Origin: Pedomonas sp051304405
GTDB taxonomy: Bacteria > Pseudomonadota > Alphaproteobacteria > Sphingomonadales > Sphingomonadaceae
Length of the DNA stretch: 64,000 nucleotides
Assembly: GCF_051304405.1 (NCBI RefSeq)
Contig: NZ_JBPPGG010000001.1
Span: 868,001-932,000, forward strand
Reading direction: 5' to 3'
Part shown: positions 34,084 to 44,326 of the stretch, piece after piece
Numbering within the stretch: position 1 is the first letter of the stretch
Layout: each line of letters starts with the position of its first letter
The notes under the pieces: model-generated
The model's database searches: none
What the model saw: the letters and a program-made list of their open reading frames with translations, nothing else
What the model was told of the DNA's origin: nothing
Position numbers and translations under genes: made by a program

Positions 34084-34998
34084 TTGACGGATAACACCAG
34101 CAATCACACCCCCGATCCGGTGGATCTCGGCAAGGTCGAAACCCTTATCGAGGCCCTGCCCTATCTCCGCAAATACGCCGGCAAGACGTTCGTGGTGAAG
34201 TACGGCGGCCATGCCATGGGCGAATCGCACCTCGCCGCTGCCTTCGCCAAGGACATCGTGCTCCTGAAGAAGGTGGGCATCCACCCGGTGGTCGTGCACG
34301 GCGGCGGGCCGCAGATCGGCAAGATGCTGGAACGGCTGGGCATCCGCTCCAACTTCATCGACGGCCTGCGCGTCACCGACGCCGAAACCGCCGCCATCGC
34401 CGAGATGGTGCTGGCCGGTTCCATCAACAAGGAAGTGGTGCACCACATCAACCGGGCAGGCGGCACCGCCGTCGGCCTGTCGGGCAAGGACGCCAACCTA
34501 GTCACCGCGCGCAAGGTCACCCGCACCAAGCGCGACCCCGACTCCAACATCGAGAAGGTGATCGACCTCGGCTTCGTCGGCGAGCCGGACGTGGTGGACG
34601 TGACCGTGCTCGACGTGTTCCGCCAATCCAACGTCATTCCGGTGATCGCACCCATCGGCGTCGATCACGAAGGCAACACCTACAACATCAACGCCGACAC
34701 CATGGCGGGCGCCATCGCCGGGGCGCTGAAGGCAGCGCGCCTGTTCCTGCTGACGGACGTGCCGGGCGTGCTCGACAAGGAAAAGAACCTCCTTACCGAC
34801 CTCACCCCGGCCAAGATCGACGACCTCATCGCCGACGGCACCATCCAGGGCGGCATGATCCCCAAGATCGAAACCTGCATCGACGCCCTGCGCAAGGGCG
34901 TGGACGCCGCCGTCATCCTGAACGGCCGCGTGCCCCATGCCATGCTGCTGGAAATCTTCACCCGCCGCGGCGCCGGTACGCTCGTCCGCCGGAGCTGA
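34084..34998 (+). CDS. argB: Acetylglutamate kinase
   Basis: 304 residues from a TTG start with aggag 7 nt upstream; the frame extends further 5' but shows no family similarity there. Second step of arginine synthesis. Motifs: FVVKYGGHAMGE, VHGGGPQIGKMLERLGI, GLRVTDAETAAIAEMVLAG, TYNINADTMAGAIAGALKA and GGMIPKIETCIDALRKGV. Confidence 0.95.
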   Translation: MTDNTSNHTPDPVDLGKVETLIEALPYLRKYAGKTFVVKYGGHAMGESHLAAAFAKDIVLLKKVGIHPVVVHGGGPQIGKMLERLGIRSNFIDGLRVTDAETAAIAEMVLAGSINKEVVHHINRAGGTAVGLSGKDANLVTARKVTRTKRDPDSNIEKVIDLGFVGEPDVVDVTVLDVFRQSNVIPVIAPIGVDHEGNTYNINADTMAGAIAGALKAARLFLLTDVPGVLDKEKNLLTDLTPAKIDDLIADGTIQGGMIPKIETCIDALRKGVDAAVILNGRVPHAMLLEIFTRRGAGTLVRRS

Positions 34999-35016
34999 AG
35001 GGCCCCGCCGCGAGGA

Positions 35017-35058
35017 TTCCGACGCGGGGGTTCTGACGCGGGGTTTCTGACGCGAAGT
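35017..35058 (+). repeat. Three 14-bp tandem repeats after argB
   Basis: ttccgacgcggggg, ttctgacgcggggt and ttctgacgcgaagt, head to tail, 12 bp before the hairpin-ended repeat. Confidence 0.6.
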
Positions 35059-35069
35059 TTTGTTTGATT

Positions 35070-35241
35070 GCAGGAGGGGCTTGCCCCTCCTGCACCTCCC
35101 ATTCGTTCAACGGGCCGTGTCCTTCCAGAAGGGCGCGGCCCTTTTCTTGTCAGAACGAAATACGGCCGTGTTTCCAGTGCGCTCCTGAAACGCGGCCGGA
35201 TAAACTCAAGGGAGGTGCAGGAGGGTCCAAGACCCTCCTGC
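35070..35241. repeat. Hairpin-ended interspersed repeat, full copy A
   Basis: 172 bp. Left end: gcaggagggg-cttg-cccctcctgc, a perfect 10-bp hairpin. Right end: gcaggagggtc-caa-gaccctcctgc, a perfect 11-bp hairpin. Just inside, acctccc and gggaggt are mutual inverted repeats, so the element is a nested palindrome. An inner portion includes cattcgttcaac on the left and cgcggccggataaac on the right, shared in diverged form with the copy at 51627-51793. No ORF; likely a small non-autonomous mobile or REP-like element. Confidence 0.75.
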
Positions 35242-35288
35242 AAAAAAATGACCTTCGAAAAAATTACTTAAGATCCCACAAGTTAACC

Positions 35289-36182
35289 CTACCCCACCTG
35301 GCAGCGCACCCGCCGCAGGGTGCCTGCGGTCTCCAGTGCCCGGGCCATACGCAGGGCGGTGGCGGGCGTGAGGGTGGTTCCGACCGGCGCTGCCTGACCG
35401 GCGGCCGTGCTGAAGGTGACGGCGCGTTCCGCCTCCAGAAGGGCGGCGATGGCGTCCGGGTGGGCGGTGATGATGCGCCCGCGTCGTTCGCTGACGGCGA
35501 TGTTGATTCCCACCAGTTCGCCGCGCCCGTTGAGCGCCGGGCCGCCGCTGATGCCGGCGAGCGAGCCGCTGAACGGCGGCAGGCGGCGCGCCTCCGCCCA
35601 CACCAGCACCGGCGTGCGCTGGCGTGCGCCCACGGTCACTTCGCCCTCGCCCATGTAGTCGCTGACGACGACGGCGCGATGCCCGCGCGGGAAGCCCATG
35701 TGGTAACCGGCTTCGCCCTCCGCCGGCAGGCCAGTCGCCAGCGCCAGCGACTGGGGCACGTGCGCGGGCAGGCGGATGGCGGCCACGTCCGCCTCCGGCA
35801 GGCTGTGGCCGCGCTCGACCTCGGCCGCGTGGAACGGCCCCATCTCCACGCCCACCCGGTCGCACTGGCTCACCACGTGGTTGGCGGTCAGCCACAGGGT
35901 GCCGCCGCCCACCTTGAAGGCGGTGCCCAGCGCGTTGCCCGGCCGGGGGTCTGCCACCTCGAACAGCACGCCGGGCTGGTCGAGGCCGTTCTCCTCCCGG
36001 CGCGATGGCCGGCGGGGCGAGGCGTCGTCGTCCATCAGCTCCCCCGCCGCGCCCCGGGGGGCGAGGTGCCGCATCTCCGACATGACGCCGGGCGCAAGGT
36101 GATGGAGGGCCACCACGAGGACCAGGAAGAACACCACCAACCGCAAGATGCCGCCCACCAGACGGCCCAGAACCTCGGCCAT
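35289..36182 (-). CDS. Membrane-anchored trypsin-like serine protease
   Basis: 297 residues from ATG 36182 (a GTG two codons earlier is possible). An N-terminal anchor (LGRLVGGILRLVVFFLVLVV) is followed by a periplasmic linker and a chymotrypsin-fold domain with His (LWLTANHVVSQCD), Asp (PEADVAAIRLP) and Ser (LAGISGGPALNGRGELVGIN). No PDZ domain, so it is not a full DegP. The start overlaps or abuts the stop of the DUF350 gene, implying coupled expression. Confidence 0.85.
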   Translation of the reverse strand: MAEVLGRLVGGILRLVVFFLVLVVALHHLAPGVMSEMRHLAPRGAAGELMDDDASPRRPSRREENGLDQPGVLFEVADPRPGNALGTAFKVGGGTLWLTANHVVSQCDRVGVEMGPFHAAEVERGHSLPEADVAAIRLPAHVPQSLALATGLPAEGEAGYHMGFPRGHRAVVVSDYMGEGEVTVGARQRTPVLVWAEARRLPPFSGSLAGISGGPALNGRGELVGINIAVSERRGRIITAHPDAIAALLEAERAVTFSTAAGQAAPVGTTLTPATALRMARALETAGTLRRVRCQVG

Positions 36183-36188
36183 ACCCAC

Positions 36189-36605
36189 TCACACAGCAAC
36201 GGCGGCGGCCAGCAGCGCCGCCACGGATAGCTTGATGCCCGCCAGCAGCGCCGCCGCCGCCATGTCCCCCCGCGCGATGCGGCGCGGCAGGTTGGGCAGG
36301 ATGACGATATCGACGATGACGACGGTGACGATCTGCACCGTCAGGATCAGGAGGCCCCACAGCAGGATGTCCCAGGCGTTGACCGCACCGGCGAGGCAGA
36401 AGGCCAGCGGAATGGCGAGGCTGAGCGCGGTTCCGCCCAGCAGCACCGCCGCTGCCGTGTTGCCCGCCCGGATGAGGGTGATTTCCTTGTGCGGGGTGAT
36501 GGCGATGTAGATCATGAGCGCCACCGCCAGCACGGCCAGCGCGACGCCGAGGTGCAGCAGCAGAATCGGCACGCCGTGCAGCAGGCTCTCGACCACGGGC
36601 GTCAT
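36189..36605 (-). CDS. DUF350 inner-membrane protein
   Basis: 138 residues, four predicted membrane helices (LLLHLGVALAVLAVALMIYI; GNTAAAVLLGGTALSLAIPL; ILLWGLLILTVQIVTVVIVD; AALLAGIKLSVAALLAAAV). The pattern of two hydrophobic pairs with ITPHKEITLIRAGNTAAA matches DUF350/YjfL. Role unknown in the family. Precedes the membrane-anchored protease, 6 bp apart. Confidence 0.8.
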   Translation of the reverse strand: MTPVVESLLHGVPILLLHLGVALAVLAVALMIYIAITPHKEITLIRAGNTAAAVLLGGTALSLAIPLAFCLAGAVNAWDILLWGLLILTVQIVTVVIVDIVILPNLPRRIARGDMAAAALLAGIKLSVAALLAAAVAV

Positions 36606-36707
36606 CGCGCCTCCCCTTCCCGCTTGGTCCGTCGCGGTCCGGCTCCCGCGTGGGGAACGGTTCCGTGACTAGAACGCGTGAAGGCGGCCCGAGGCCCCGG
36701 GGGTGCG

Positions 36708-38042
36708 TCAGGCAGCGGTGTCGGTTTGCTGGAAGCTGGCGAGGATTTCGGCCATCCGGGTGGCGGGCAACGGATAGAATCCGCTGCTTGTCTTGGCGAT
36801 CTGGTCCTTCTCGGGGATGCGGGCGACCAGCCGTTGCAGCCCCTCCGCCGTGTCGGCGGAGAGCTGGGCGGCCCAGCACAGCGCCATCACCGCCTGGGCG
36901 GAGCCGCTGGCCATGATGCGCTGCGCCGCCGGGATCCCCACCTCGGAGGCGAGGCCCAGGACGGCGGTCACCAGCCCCAGCCGGCCCTCCACCACCATGC
37001 GGCGCACCCAGGCGTCGCTGAGGCACCCGGCATGGAGCACTGCCGCCGCCTGCACCGCCATGTCCTCCGCCTCGCTGAGGGCCCCGGCGTGGTCCAGCCG
37101 CCGCTGCACCCGCTTGAGCAGGTCGCTGGCGACGGACGGCTCGACGCCATGACGGGCGATCATCTTCTCGACCAGCGTCGCCGCGACGAACCCGGCGATG
37201 CGCCGCATGGCCGGCACCGGCAGTTCCGCCCGCAGCGCCAGCGGCTGGTGCCAGCTCTCCTGAGCGGGCGCGGCGTCCAGAATGGCGTCCAGCGTGTCCT
37301 CGCGGATCTGGGCGTTGGGGTTGGCCAGCAGCGCCGCCACCGCCGCCGCGTCGGCGGACTGCACGATGGCGTGGGAGAGGCGCTCGCTGACCGTCTGGCG
37401 CCTGGCGATTTCCGCCCGCGCGCCCGGCGCCGGGCAGGTGGCGACGATCGCCAGCAGATCTTCCTCGGTGAGCACGGGGGAGCAGGCCAGCATGGGGCCG
37501 CTCACCGCCAGCTCCACGTCCTGCGCCAGCCGCAGCGCCACGTGGTGGGGCACGTTGGGGTTGGACTTGAGCTCCTCCGCCAGAATCATCCGCACGCGCG
37601 GCGCCTGATCCTGTGCCAGCGCTTCGAGCACCGCCGTCACATGCTCCTGCGCGCGGCGGCTGTCGGCCTGGCTCGCCTCGGGCAGCAGGTGCGCCACCTT
37701 GCGGGCAAGCTGGGCGCGCACGGAGTCGGCCCGGTCGTGGACCAGCAGCCGGTTGGCGAGATGGGGCGTCGCCCTGTTGGCCGCCACCTTCTCCCGCACG
37801 CGCGGGCTGCCGCGCTCCGCCAGATAATAGAGCACCTCCGGCGGGGTCGCCGCCCCGGCGGCCAGACGCTCGTGCGCGGCCTCGTCGCCTTCGGTGAGAA
37901 CGCGGATCGCCTGCCGGGTGAGCGGGTCTTCCGCCGGCGCGGCAGGCGCCGGGCGAGCGCTCTCGTCCCCCGCCTCCGTCGCCTTCTTCTTCGCAACCGT
38001 TGCAGCAAGGAACCGAAACACCCGGGGCGCCGGGTTAGCCAT
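36708..38042 (-). CDS. DUF2336 protein with HEAT-like helical repeats
   Basis: 444 residues from ATG 38042. Alpha-helical throughout, with repeated units such as GSPRVREKVAANRATPHLAN, QAPRVRMILAEELKSNPNVP and LANPNAQIREDTLDAIL, typical of DUF2336, an alphaproteobacterial family of unknown function. The start overlaps the end of the upstream diguanylate cyclase by 8 bp (ATGGCTAA), a translational-coupling arrangement that suggests it works with cyclic-di-GMP signalling. Confidence 0.85.
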   Translation of the reverse strand: MANPAPRVFRFLAATVAKKKATEAGDESARPAPAAPAEDPLTRQAIRVLTEGDEAAHERLAAGAATPPEVLYYLAERGSPRVREKVAANRATPHLANRLLVHDRADSVRAQLARKVAHLLPEASQADSRRAQEHVTAVLEALAQDQAPRVRMILAEELKSNPNVPHHVALRLAQDVELAVSGPMLACSPVLTEEDLLAIVATCPAPGARAEIARRQTVSERLSHAIVQSADAAAVAALLANPNAQIREDTLDAILDAAPAQESWHQPLALRAELPVPAMRRIAGFVAATLVEKMIARHGVEPSVASDLLKRVQRRLDHAGALSEAEDMAVQAAAVLHAGCLSDAWVRRMVVEGRLGLVTAVLGLASEVGIPAAQRIMASGSAQAVMALCWAAQLSADTAEGLQRLVARIPEKDQIAKTSSGFYPLPATRMAEILASFQQTDTAA

Positions 38043-39630
38043 CCTCACCCTCCCTGGCTGCGGCATAACCGCCCCGGCCCCGGCCCTTCACCTTGTAGAG
38101 GGCGTCGTCCGCGCGCAGCATCAGCACGTGGAGCGTTTCGCCGCGCCCCCGGCTGGCCGCGTAGCCGACGGAGGCGCTGAGCTGCGGCGCGCCGACCAGT
38201 TGCCGGATCTCTTCCATGCCCGCCTGCACGGCGCGGGCCGTGGCCTCGCTGGCCGCCAGATCCGCCCCGTCCAGCCACAGGATGAACTCGTCACCGCCGA
38301 AGCGGCCCACCAGATCCTGCGGCCGCGCGAGCCGCCGCAGCAGGTCCGCCACCTGGCACAGGGCCGCGTCGCCCGCCGCATGGCCGCCCGTATCGTTGAG
38401 CTGCTTGAAGTGGTCGAGGTCGATGAGCATCAGCACGCCGTCGCCCTTGCCCGCCGCGCCGAGGCGCTGGCTCATCACTTCCTCGAAGGCGCGGCGGTTG
38501 AGCAGGCCGGTGAGCCCGTCGGTGCGGGCGAGCTGTTCCAGCATGCGCAGGTGATTGGCCTGGGCGATGGCCATGGCCACATGGACGGCCACCTGCCCGA
38601 GGAGAATCTGGTCGTCCTTGTCCCAGCTGGCGCTGCGCCGCTCCACTTCGAGCAGGCCCACGCTCTCGCCCTGGAACCGGCACTCCGAGCACAGGCGATG
38701 GATCGTGCCCTTGCGCGGCCGGGAGGGGTCCACGTCTTCCACCGTCTCCGCCCCGTAGCGAATCCGGCAGGCGTCGGCCTTGAAGGCGGCCCGGGTGACA
38801 CGGGCGGCGTTCTCCAGCATCGCGGCGGGGCCGGTGCCGGTGTGGATGCCGTCCAGCACCTGGCGCAGCAGGCGGTCGCGCCGGCGCGCTTCCTCCAGCA
38901 TACGCTCGGCCCGGCGTTCCTCCGTCACGTTGCGGGCGACGCCCCGGGCGCCGACCCACTGGCTGCCGTTCATGATCGGCACCGCCGCCACCGACAGGCA
39001 CACCGTGCGGCCCAGCGGCGTGCGGATGTTCACGTCGCGCAGCGGCGTGGGCGCGCGGGCCATGAAGCAGGCCGCCGCCTCATCGCCCAGATCGCTGACC
39101 AGCCGCCCGGTCAGATCCCAAGCCGCAAGCCCCGCGGAGGGGACGCCGCCGCTCACGTAGGCGAAGCGCCCCTCCGCATCCACCACCCAGGCAAAATCGC
39201 CCACCACCTCGGTGAGGCTCTTGAACATGGCGCGGGATTCGCGCAGCGCCTCGATCAGCTGATCCTTGACCGTGGTCTCCAGCGCCTGCATCCACACGGC
39301 CTGCTCCCCGCTGTCCAGCGCGAGAAGCCGCGCCCGCACGGCGAAGTAGCGCCGGGGCTCCCGGCCCGCCGTCACCTGCGTCTGCCCCGACCGGCCGGTG
39401 GCGAACACATCCGCCGTCAGGCGCTCCAGCTGCGGGATCGCCTCCGCGTCGCCCAGCAGGAGCGAGGAGGCATCGTTGCGCATCAGGAGCCGGCCGCGCT
39501 CGTCCACCGCCCACGACGGGCCCAGCGGATCGTCCACCAATGTCAACAGAACCGCCAACGGCAGCGCCGCGGCAGCTCCGCAAGGCGAGCAACCGGCCTT
39601 GAAGGCGACAAGGGGGACCGTTTCGATCAT
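38035..39630 (-). CDS. PAS/GAF-like diguanylate cyclase
   Basis: 531 residues. Early residues ~20-130 look PAS-like, a second PAS spans about 130-240 (MFKSLTEVVGDFAWVVDAEG; ARGVARNVTEERRAERML), a GAF-like region follows (about 255-365, with paired Cys in LCSECRFQG), then a GGDEF domain with intact FGGDEFILWL (about 444), LTGLLNRRAF and LIDLDHFKQLND. No EAL domain, no obvious membrane helix apart from a weak N-terminal hydrophobic patch. Predicted to make cyclic-di-GMP. Confidence 0.88.
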   Translation of the reverse strand: MIETVPLVAFKAGCSPCGAAAALPLAVLLTLVDDPLGPSWAVDERGRLLMRNDASSLLLGDAEAIPQLERLTADVFATGRSGQTQVTAGREPRRYFAVRARLLALDSGEQAVWMQALETTVKDQLIEALRESRAMFKSLTEVVGDFAWVVDAEGRFAYVSGGVPSAGLAAWDLTGRLVSDLGDEAAACFMARAPTPLRDVNIRTPLGRTVCLSVAAVPIMNGSQWVGARGVARNVTEERRAERMLEEARRRDRLLRQVLDGIHTGTGPAAMLENAARVTRAAFKADACRIRYGAETVEDVDPSRPRKGTIHRLCSECRFQGESVGLLEVERRSASWDKDDQILLGQVAVHVAMAIAQANHLRMLEQLARTDGLTGLLNRRAFEEVMSQRLGAAGKGDGVLMLIDLDHFKQLNDTGGHAAGDAALCQVADLLRRLARPQDLVGRFGGDEFILWLDGADLAASEATARAVQAGMEEIRQLVGAPQLSASVGYAASRGRGETLHVLMLRADDALYKVKGRGRGGYAAAREGEDG

Positions 39631-39839
39631 GAATCGCTTTTAGTCCCATCCGTCTTAACAGGTCGCTAAGCTCTCCAAACTGGAACAAAGAAGATGCTCG
39701 CACTTAACAGCCCGCTCCCCCCCTGCTAAACGGGCGGCAAGGCGGCGGCAGGCAGACCCTGGCGCAGCGCCGCAGGTCTCCGGGGCGTCCGGGCGGGCGA
39801 ACCCGCCCCATGGCGGCGCGACCGGCAGAATCAGGACGG

Positions 39840-40601
39840 ATGGAAGAACCCAAACCCATGACTGCCGCCCCAGGCCCTGTTTCCCTGCACGCCCCCGCTC
39901 CCTCGCTCGTGCCCGCCGCGGCGCTGGATCTCGGCCATATCACCACCTGGGTGTTCGATCTGGACAACACCCTCTACCATCCGCGCGCCAACCTGTTCGG
40001 CCAGATCGACCAGCGCATGACCGCGTTCATCATGCGGCTGCTGTCGCTGGATTTCGCCGCCGCGCGGGCGCTTCAGAAGCGCTACTTCCTGGAATACGGC
40101 ACCACCCTGCGCGGACTGATGCACCACCATGGCGTGGAGCCGCGCGCCTTTCTCGACTTCGTGCACGACATCGACCTGACGGTGATCGCGGCGGACGCGG
40201 CGCTGGACGCGGCGCTCGCCGCCCTGCCGGGGCGCAAGCTCATCTTCACCAACGGCGACGCGCCCTACGCGGAGCGGGTGCTCACCCGCCTCGGCATTGC
40301 CCGCCATTTCACGGCCATTCACGACATCATCGCCACCGGCTTCGTGCCCAAGCCCCAGGAAGCCGCCTACGACCAGCTGCTGGCCGACCATGGCGTCGAC
40401 CCCCGCCGCGCCGTGTTCGTGGAGGACATGGCCCGCAACCTTGCCCCCGCCAAGGCGCGGGGCATGGCGACCGTGTGGGTCAACAACGGCTCGGAGAAAG
40501 GCGGCTTCGACGCCAGCGCCGAGTTCATCGACCTGGAGATCGGCGACGTGACCGCCTGGCTGTCCGGCGTTGTGCCCGATGGCCCGCCCGCCGCGCCGTG
40601 A
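39840..40601 (+). CDS. HAD-family pyrimidine 5'-nucleotidase
   Basis: 253 residues from ATG 39840; ATG 39858 is an alternative. HAD motifs: TTWVFDLDNTLYHPRANLF (motif I, nucleophile Asp), LIFTNGDAPYAERVL (II), KPQEAAYDQLLADHGVDPRR (III Lys) and VFVEDMARNLAPAKARGM (IV). Resembles Sdt1-type enzymes that dephosphorylate UMP and CMP. 25 bp upstream of dapD, as in related genomes. Confidence 0.9.
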   Translation: MEEPKPMTAAPGPVSLHAPAPSLVPAAALDLGHITTWVFDLDNTLYHPRANLFGQIDQRMTAFIMRLLSLDFAAARALQKRYFLEYGTTLRGLMHHHGVEPRAFLDFVHDIDLTVIAADAALDAALAALPGRKLIFTNGDAPYAERVLTRLGIARHFTAIHDIIATGFVPKPQEAAYDQLLADHGVDPRRAVFVEDMARNLAPAKARGMATVWVNNGSEKGGFDASAEFIDLEIGDVTAWLSGVVPDGPPAAP

Positions 40602-40626
40602 TCCGCTTCATTTCTGACAGGAGACT

Positions 40627-41472
<846 letters not shown>

Positions 41473-41509
41473 GCGCGGCGTCGGCGCCGCCCGCGCCGAC
41501 CCGGAAATG

Positions 41510-41540
41510 GCCCGCCGGTGCGCTCACCGGCGGGCTTTTT
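41510..41540 (+). terminator. Rho-independent terminator after dapD
   Basis: gcccgccggtg-cgct-caccggcgggc, perfect 11-bp stem and 4-nt loop, then ttttt. Confidence 0.92.
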
Positions 41541-41571
41541 CGCGGGGCGTGTGCGCCCCTCACCCCGTCCT

Positions 41572-42039
41572 TCACCCCGTCCGCTTCGGATAGGGCGTGC
41601 CGTCCTTGCGCAGGTAGCCGCCCCGGGCCGGGTCGTAATGCAGGTCCACATCCGGGTAGTGGCACACCCCTGCCGGGTTCCGCGTGCCCACCTCCAGATA
41701 GATGGCGGGCGCGGTGCTGCGGTTGATCATGTGGTGGCCGTTGGCGACCCCCTTGGGGAAGGCGGCGCAATCGCCCGCCCTGAGCAGCGTCTCGCCCTCG
41801 TCGGTGACGAGCACCAGCTCCCCCGCCAGGATGTAGACGAACTCGTCCTCCTCCTCGTGCCAGTGGCGCTGGCTCGACCAGCCGCCGGGCGGCAGCTCCA
41901 CCAGATTGACCCCGAAGTCGCTGAGGTCGCCCGCGTCGCCCAGCTGCCACTTGGTGCGCCCGGCCGCCCGTTCATGAAACGGTGCGGGGTAACCGGACCC
42001 CTCCCGCATCGGTGCACTCGCCAGATCGATCTTTGCCAT
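41572..42039 (-). CDS. Cupin-domain protein
   Basis: 155 residues from ATG 42039 (gggggg 7 nt upstream). Cupin motif 1 is complete, SSQRHWHEEEDEFVYILAGE, and motif 2 follows, DCAAFPKGVANGHHMINRS, giving the usual His/His/Glu/His metal set. Single small barrel, no other domain. Reaction unknown. It interrupts the dapD-dapE gene order on the opposite strand. Confidence 0.85.
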   Translation of the reverse strand: MAKIDLASAPMREGSGYPAPFHERAAGRTKWQLGDAGDLSDFGVNLVELPPGGWSSQRHWHEEEDEFVYILAGELVLVTDEGETLLRAGDCAAFPKGVANGHHMINRSTAPAIYLEVGTRNPAGVCHYPDVDLHYDPARGGYLRKDGTPYPKRTG

Positions 42040-42316
42040 GGGAATACCCCCCTTCCCGGCTTCCGGCCCTCCCGGGCCCTCTCCGGCCGTCTTGCCCGGA
42101 GACGCCCGACATCCCGGCCGCAGCTTGATCGACATCCCGGCGCAAGGCAACGGACATGCGCGCGCCCCGCGCCGCGTCCCGCCCGGCCGGGCAGGCGTGC
42201 CCCCTCCCCCGCCGGGGCGTCCGCCGCACATTCCGCCCGCGCGGGCCCTTCCGTGCACCCGAACCCACCTCAGCCTTTGACGCCGGGCCGCCGCCCCGTT
42301 ACCACTTGCTTCTGCT

Positions 42317-43513
42317 ATGTCTGAGTATGCCCAGTCCCAAGACCCCGTCGCTCTCGCCCAGGAGCTGATTCGCTGTCCGTCCGTCACGCCGCTTGACGCG
42401 GGCGCGCTCGATATCGTCGAGCGAGAGCTGAAATCGCTGGGCTTTTCCACCTGGCGGCTGCCGTTCGGCGAAGCGCCGGACGGGCCGGTGGACAACCTCT
42501 ACGCCCGCCTTGGCGCCGAAGGGCCCCATTTCTGCTACGCCGGCCACACCGACGTGGTCCCGGCCGGAGACAGCAACGGCTGGACGGTGGACCCCTTCGC
42601 CGGGGTTGTGGACCAGGGCTTTCTCATCGGCCGCGGCGCGGCGGACATGAAGGGCGGCATCGCCGCCTTCCTGGTGGCGCTGCGCCGGTATCTGGCCGCC
42701 GCCGACACCGCGGGCGGCTTCAAGGGGTCCATCTCGCTGCTCATCACCGGGGATGAGGAAGGCCCGGCCCGCCACGGCACCAACCAGGTGCTCGACTGGA
42801 TGGAGGCGAACGGCCACCGCCCCGACCACTGCCTCGTGGGCGAGCCCACCAGCGCCCGCCGGCTCGGCGACATGCTCAAGGTGGGGCGGCGCGGCAGCCT
42901 CAACGCCACCATTACCGTGCACGGCATTCAGGGCCACGTGGCCTACCCGCACCGGGCAGACAACCCCATCACCCGCCTCGTGCGGATTCTCGACCGGCTG
43001 AAGGCCGAGCCGCTCGACACCGGCACCGAATTCTTCGACCCCTCCAACCTGGAGGTCACCAACCTCGACGTGGGCAACCCCACGGAGAACCTCATTCCGG
43101 CGCGGGCGACCGCCCGGCTCAACATCCGCTTCAACGACCGGCATACCGGCCAGTCCCTCTCCGACTGGCTGCGCGCCGTCGTCGCCGAGGAAGCGCCTCG
43201 GCACGACATCGCCATCCGCGTCTCGGGCGAGAGCTTCTTCACGCCGCCGGGGCGGCTCACCGAGCTGACGGTCGAGGCGATCCGCCAGCACACCGGCCTC
43301 TCGCCGGACCTCTCGACCACCGGCGGCACGTCGGACGCCCGCTTCATCCGCCGCCTGTGCCCGGTCATCGAGTTCGGCCTTGTCGGCGAGTCCATGCACA
43401 AGGCCGACGAGAAGGTGGCGGTGGACGACCTCCACCGCCTCACCGCCATCTACCAGACCCTGCTGGAGCGCTATTTCGCGCCGGCAGCGCCCGGGAGGGC
43501 TCCGGCGCCGTGA
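42317..43513 (+). CDS. dapE: Succinyl-diaminopimelate desuccinylase
   Basis: 398 residues, M20 metallopeptidase. Zinc ligands: YAGHTDVVPAGD, GRGAADMKGGIAAFL, ITGDEEGPA, GEPTSA and GLVGESMHKADE. Hydrolyses N-succinyl-LL-diaminopimelate in lysine/peptidoglycan precursor synthesis. Its TGA overlaps the GTG start of the following membrane gene. Confidence 0.96.
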   Translation: MSEYAQSQDPVALAQELIRCPSVTPLDAGALDIVERELKSLGFSTWRLPFGEAPDGPVDNLYARLGAEGPHFCYAGHTDVVPAGDSNGWTVDPFAGVVDQGFLIGRGAADMKGGIAAFLVALRRYLAAADTAGGFKGSISLLITGDEEGPARHGTNQVLDWMEANGHRPDHCLVGEPTSARRLGDMLKVGRRGSLNATITVHGIQGHVAYPHRADNPITRLVRILDRLKAEPLDTGTEFFDPSNLEVTNLDVGNPTENLIPARATARLNIRFNDRHTGQSLSDWLRAVVAEEAPRHDIAIRVSGESFFTPPGRLTELTVEAIRQHTGLSPDLSTTGGTSDARFIRRLCPVIEFGLVGESMHKADEKVAVDDLHRLTAIYQTLLERYFAPAAPGRAPAP

Positions 43514-44082
43514 CCAGCGTCTACCAGGCCGTCGCCCAGCCCCTCCTCGGGATTGCCGACCTGTGCCGCTTCCGCCGCGAGGGTCTGGCCCGGTTCGACT
43601 ACAGCTGGCATGGCTTCTGGCAGTCCTGGGCGGCCTTGCCGTTCGCGGCGGCCCCGTTCGCCATCAACGCCCGCATGTTCGCCATTCTGGCCATGGGTCA
43701 GGGGGCCCAGAGCATCAGCCTGTGGAACGCCATTCTGGTGTTCGCGGCGGGCTGGATGGCCTATGTGGCGCTGTTCCTGGGGGTTGCCCGCTTCCTCCTG
43801 CTCCAGCGCGGCACGCTGGCAACGCTGATGGTGCTGAACTGGCTGCGGCTGTTCAAGCAGCTGGCCGCCCTGCCGCTGCTGGCGCTGGCAACGGGCGGTG
43901 CCCTGCCGCCCGGGCTGTTCACCGTGCTCTATCTGGCGCTGGGCCTCTACCTCATCAGCGTCGAGATCTTCATCCTGCGCCGGGCGCTGGGGGCAACCCT
44001 GGTGCAGGCCCTCGGCTTCGTCGTTCTCGACGAGCTGGTCAGCCGCCTGCTGGTGCACGGCTTCCAGCTGCTGCTGCGCTGA
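43510..44082 (+). CDS. Integral membrane protein of unknown function
   Basis: 190 residues from a GTG overlapping the dapE stop (GTGA). Four to five hydrophobic segments (ALPFAAAPFAINARMFAILA; LWNAILVFAAGWMAYVALFL; LAALPLLALATGGALPPGLF; VLYLALGLYLISVEIFILRR; ALGFVVLDELVSRLLVHGF). Translational coupling to dapE is likely. No family recognised. Confidence 0.75.
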   Translation: MTSVYQAVAQPLLGIADLCRFRREGLARFDYSWHGFWQSWAALPFAAAPFAINARMFAILAMGQGAQSISLWNAILVFAAGWMAYVALFLGVARFLLLQRGTLATLMVLNWLRLFKQLAALPLLALATGGALPPGLFTVLYLALGLYLISVEIFILRRALGATLVQALGFVVLDELVSRLLVHGFQLLLR

Positions 44083-44326
44083 GCCGCCCGCGCCGCTGCC
44101 GCCGGGCGGTTGCAAGGGCGCCGGGGAACGTTCAGGCCAGATACAGGCTTATTCGGGTATCGCACGCGCAATCGCGCTGCCTCCCAGGGGTGGCATCCGG
44201 GGGCAGGCGCGCTGCCGCTGGGGTTAAGGCGATGTTTAACGGTGCGCGCCTATTCTGGGCGGCATATCGCGACTGAGGAGCCCCGGCGCGTCCCGAACGG
44301 TTCGATCTCTCGGAAAGGAAGCCCCC

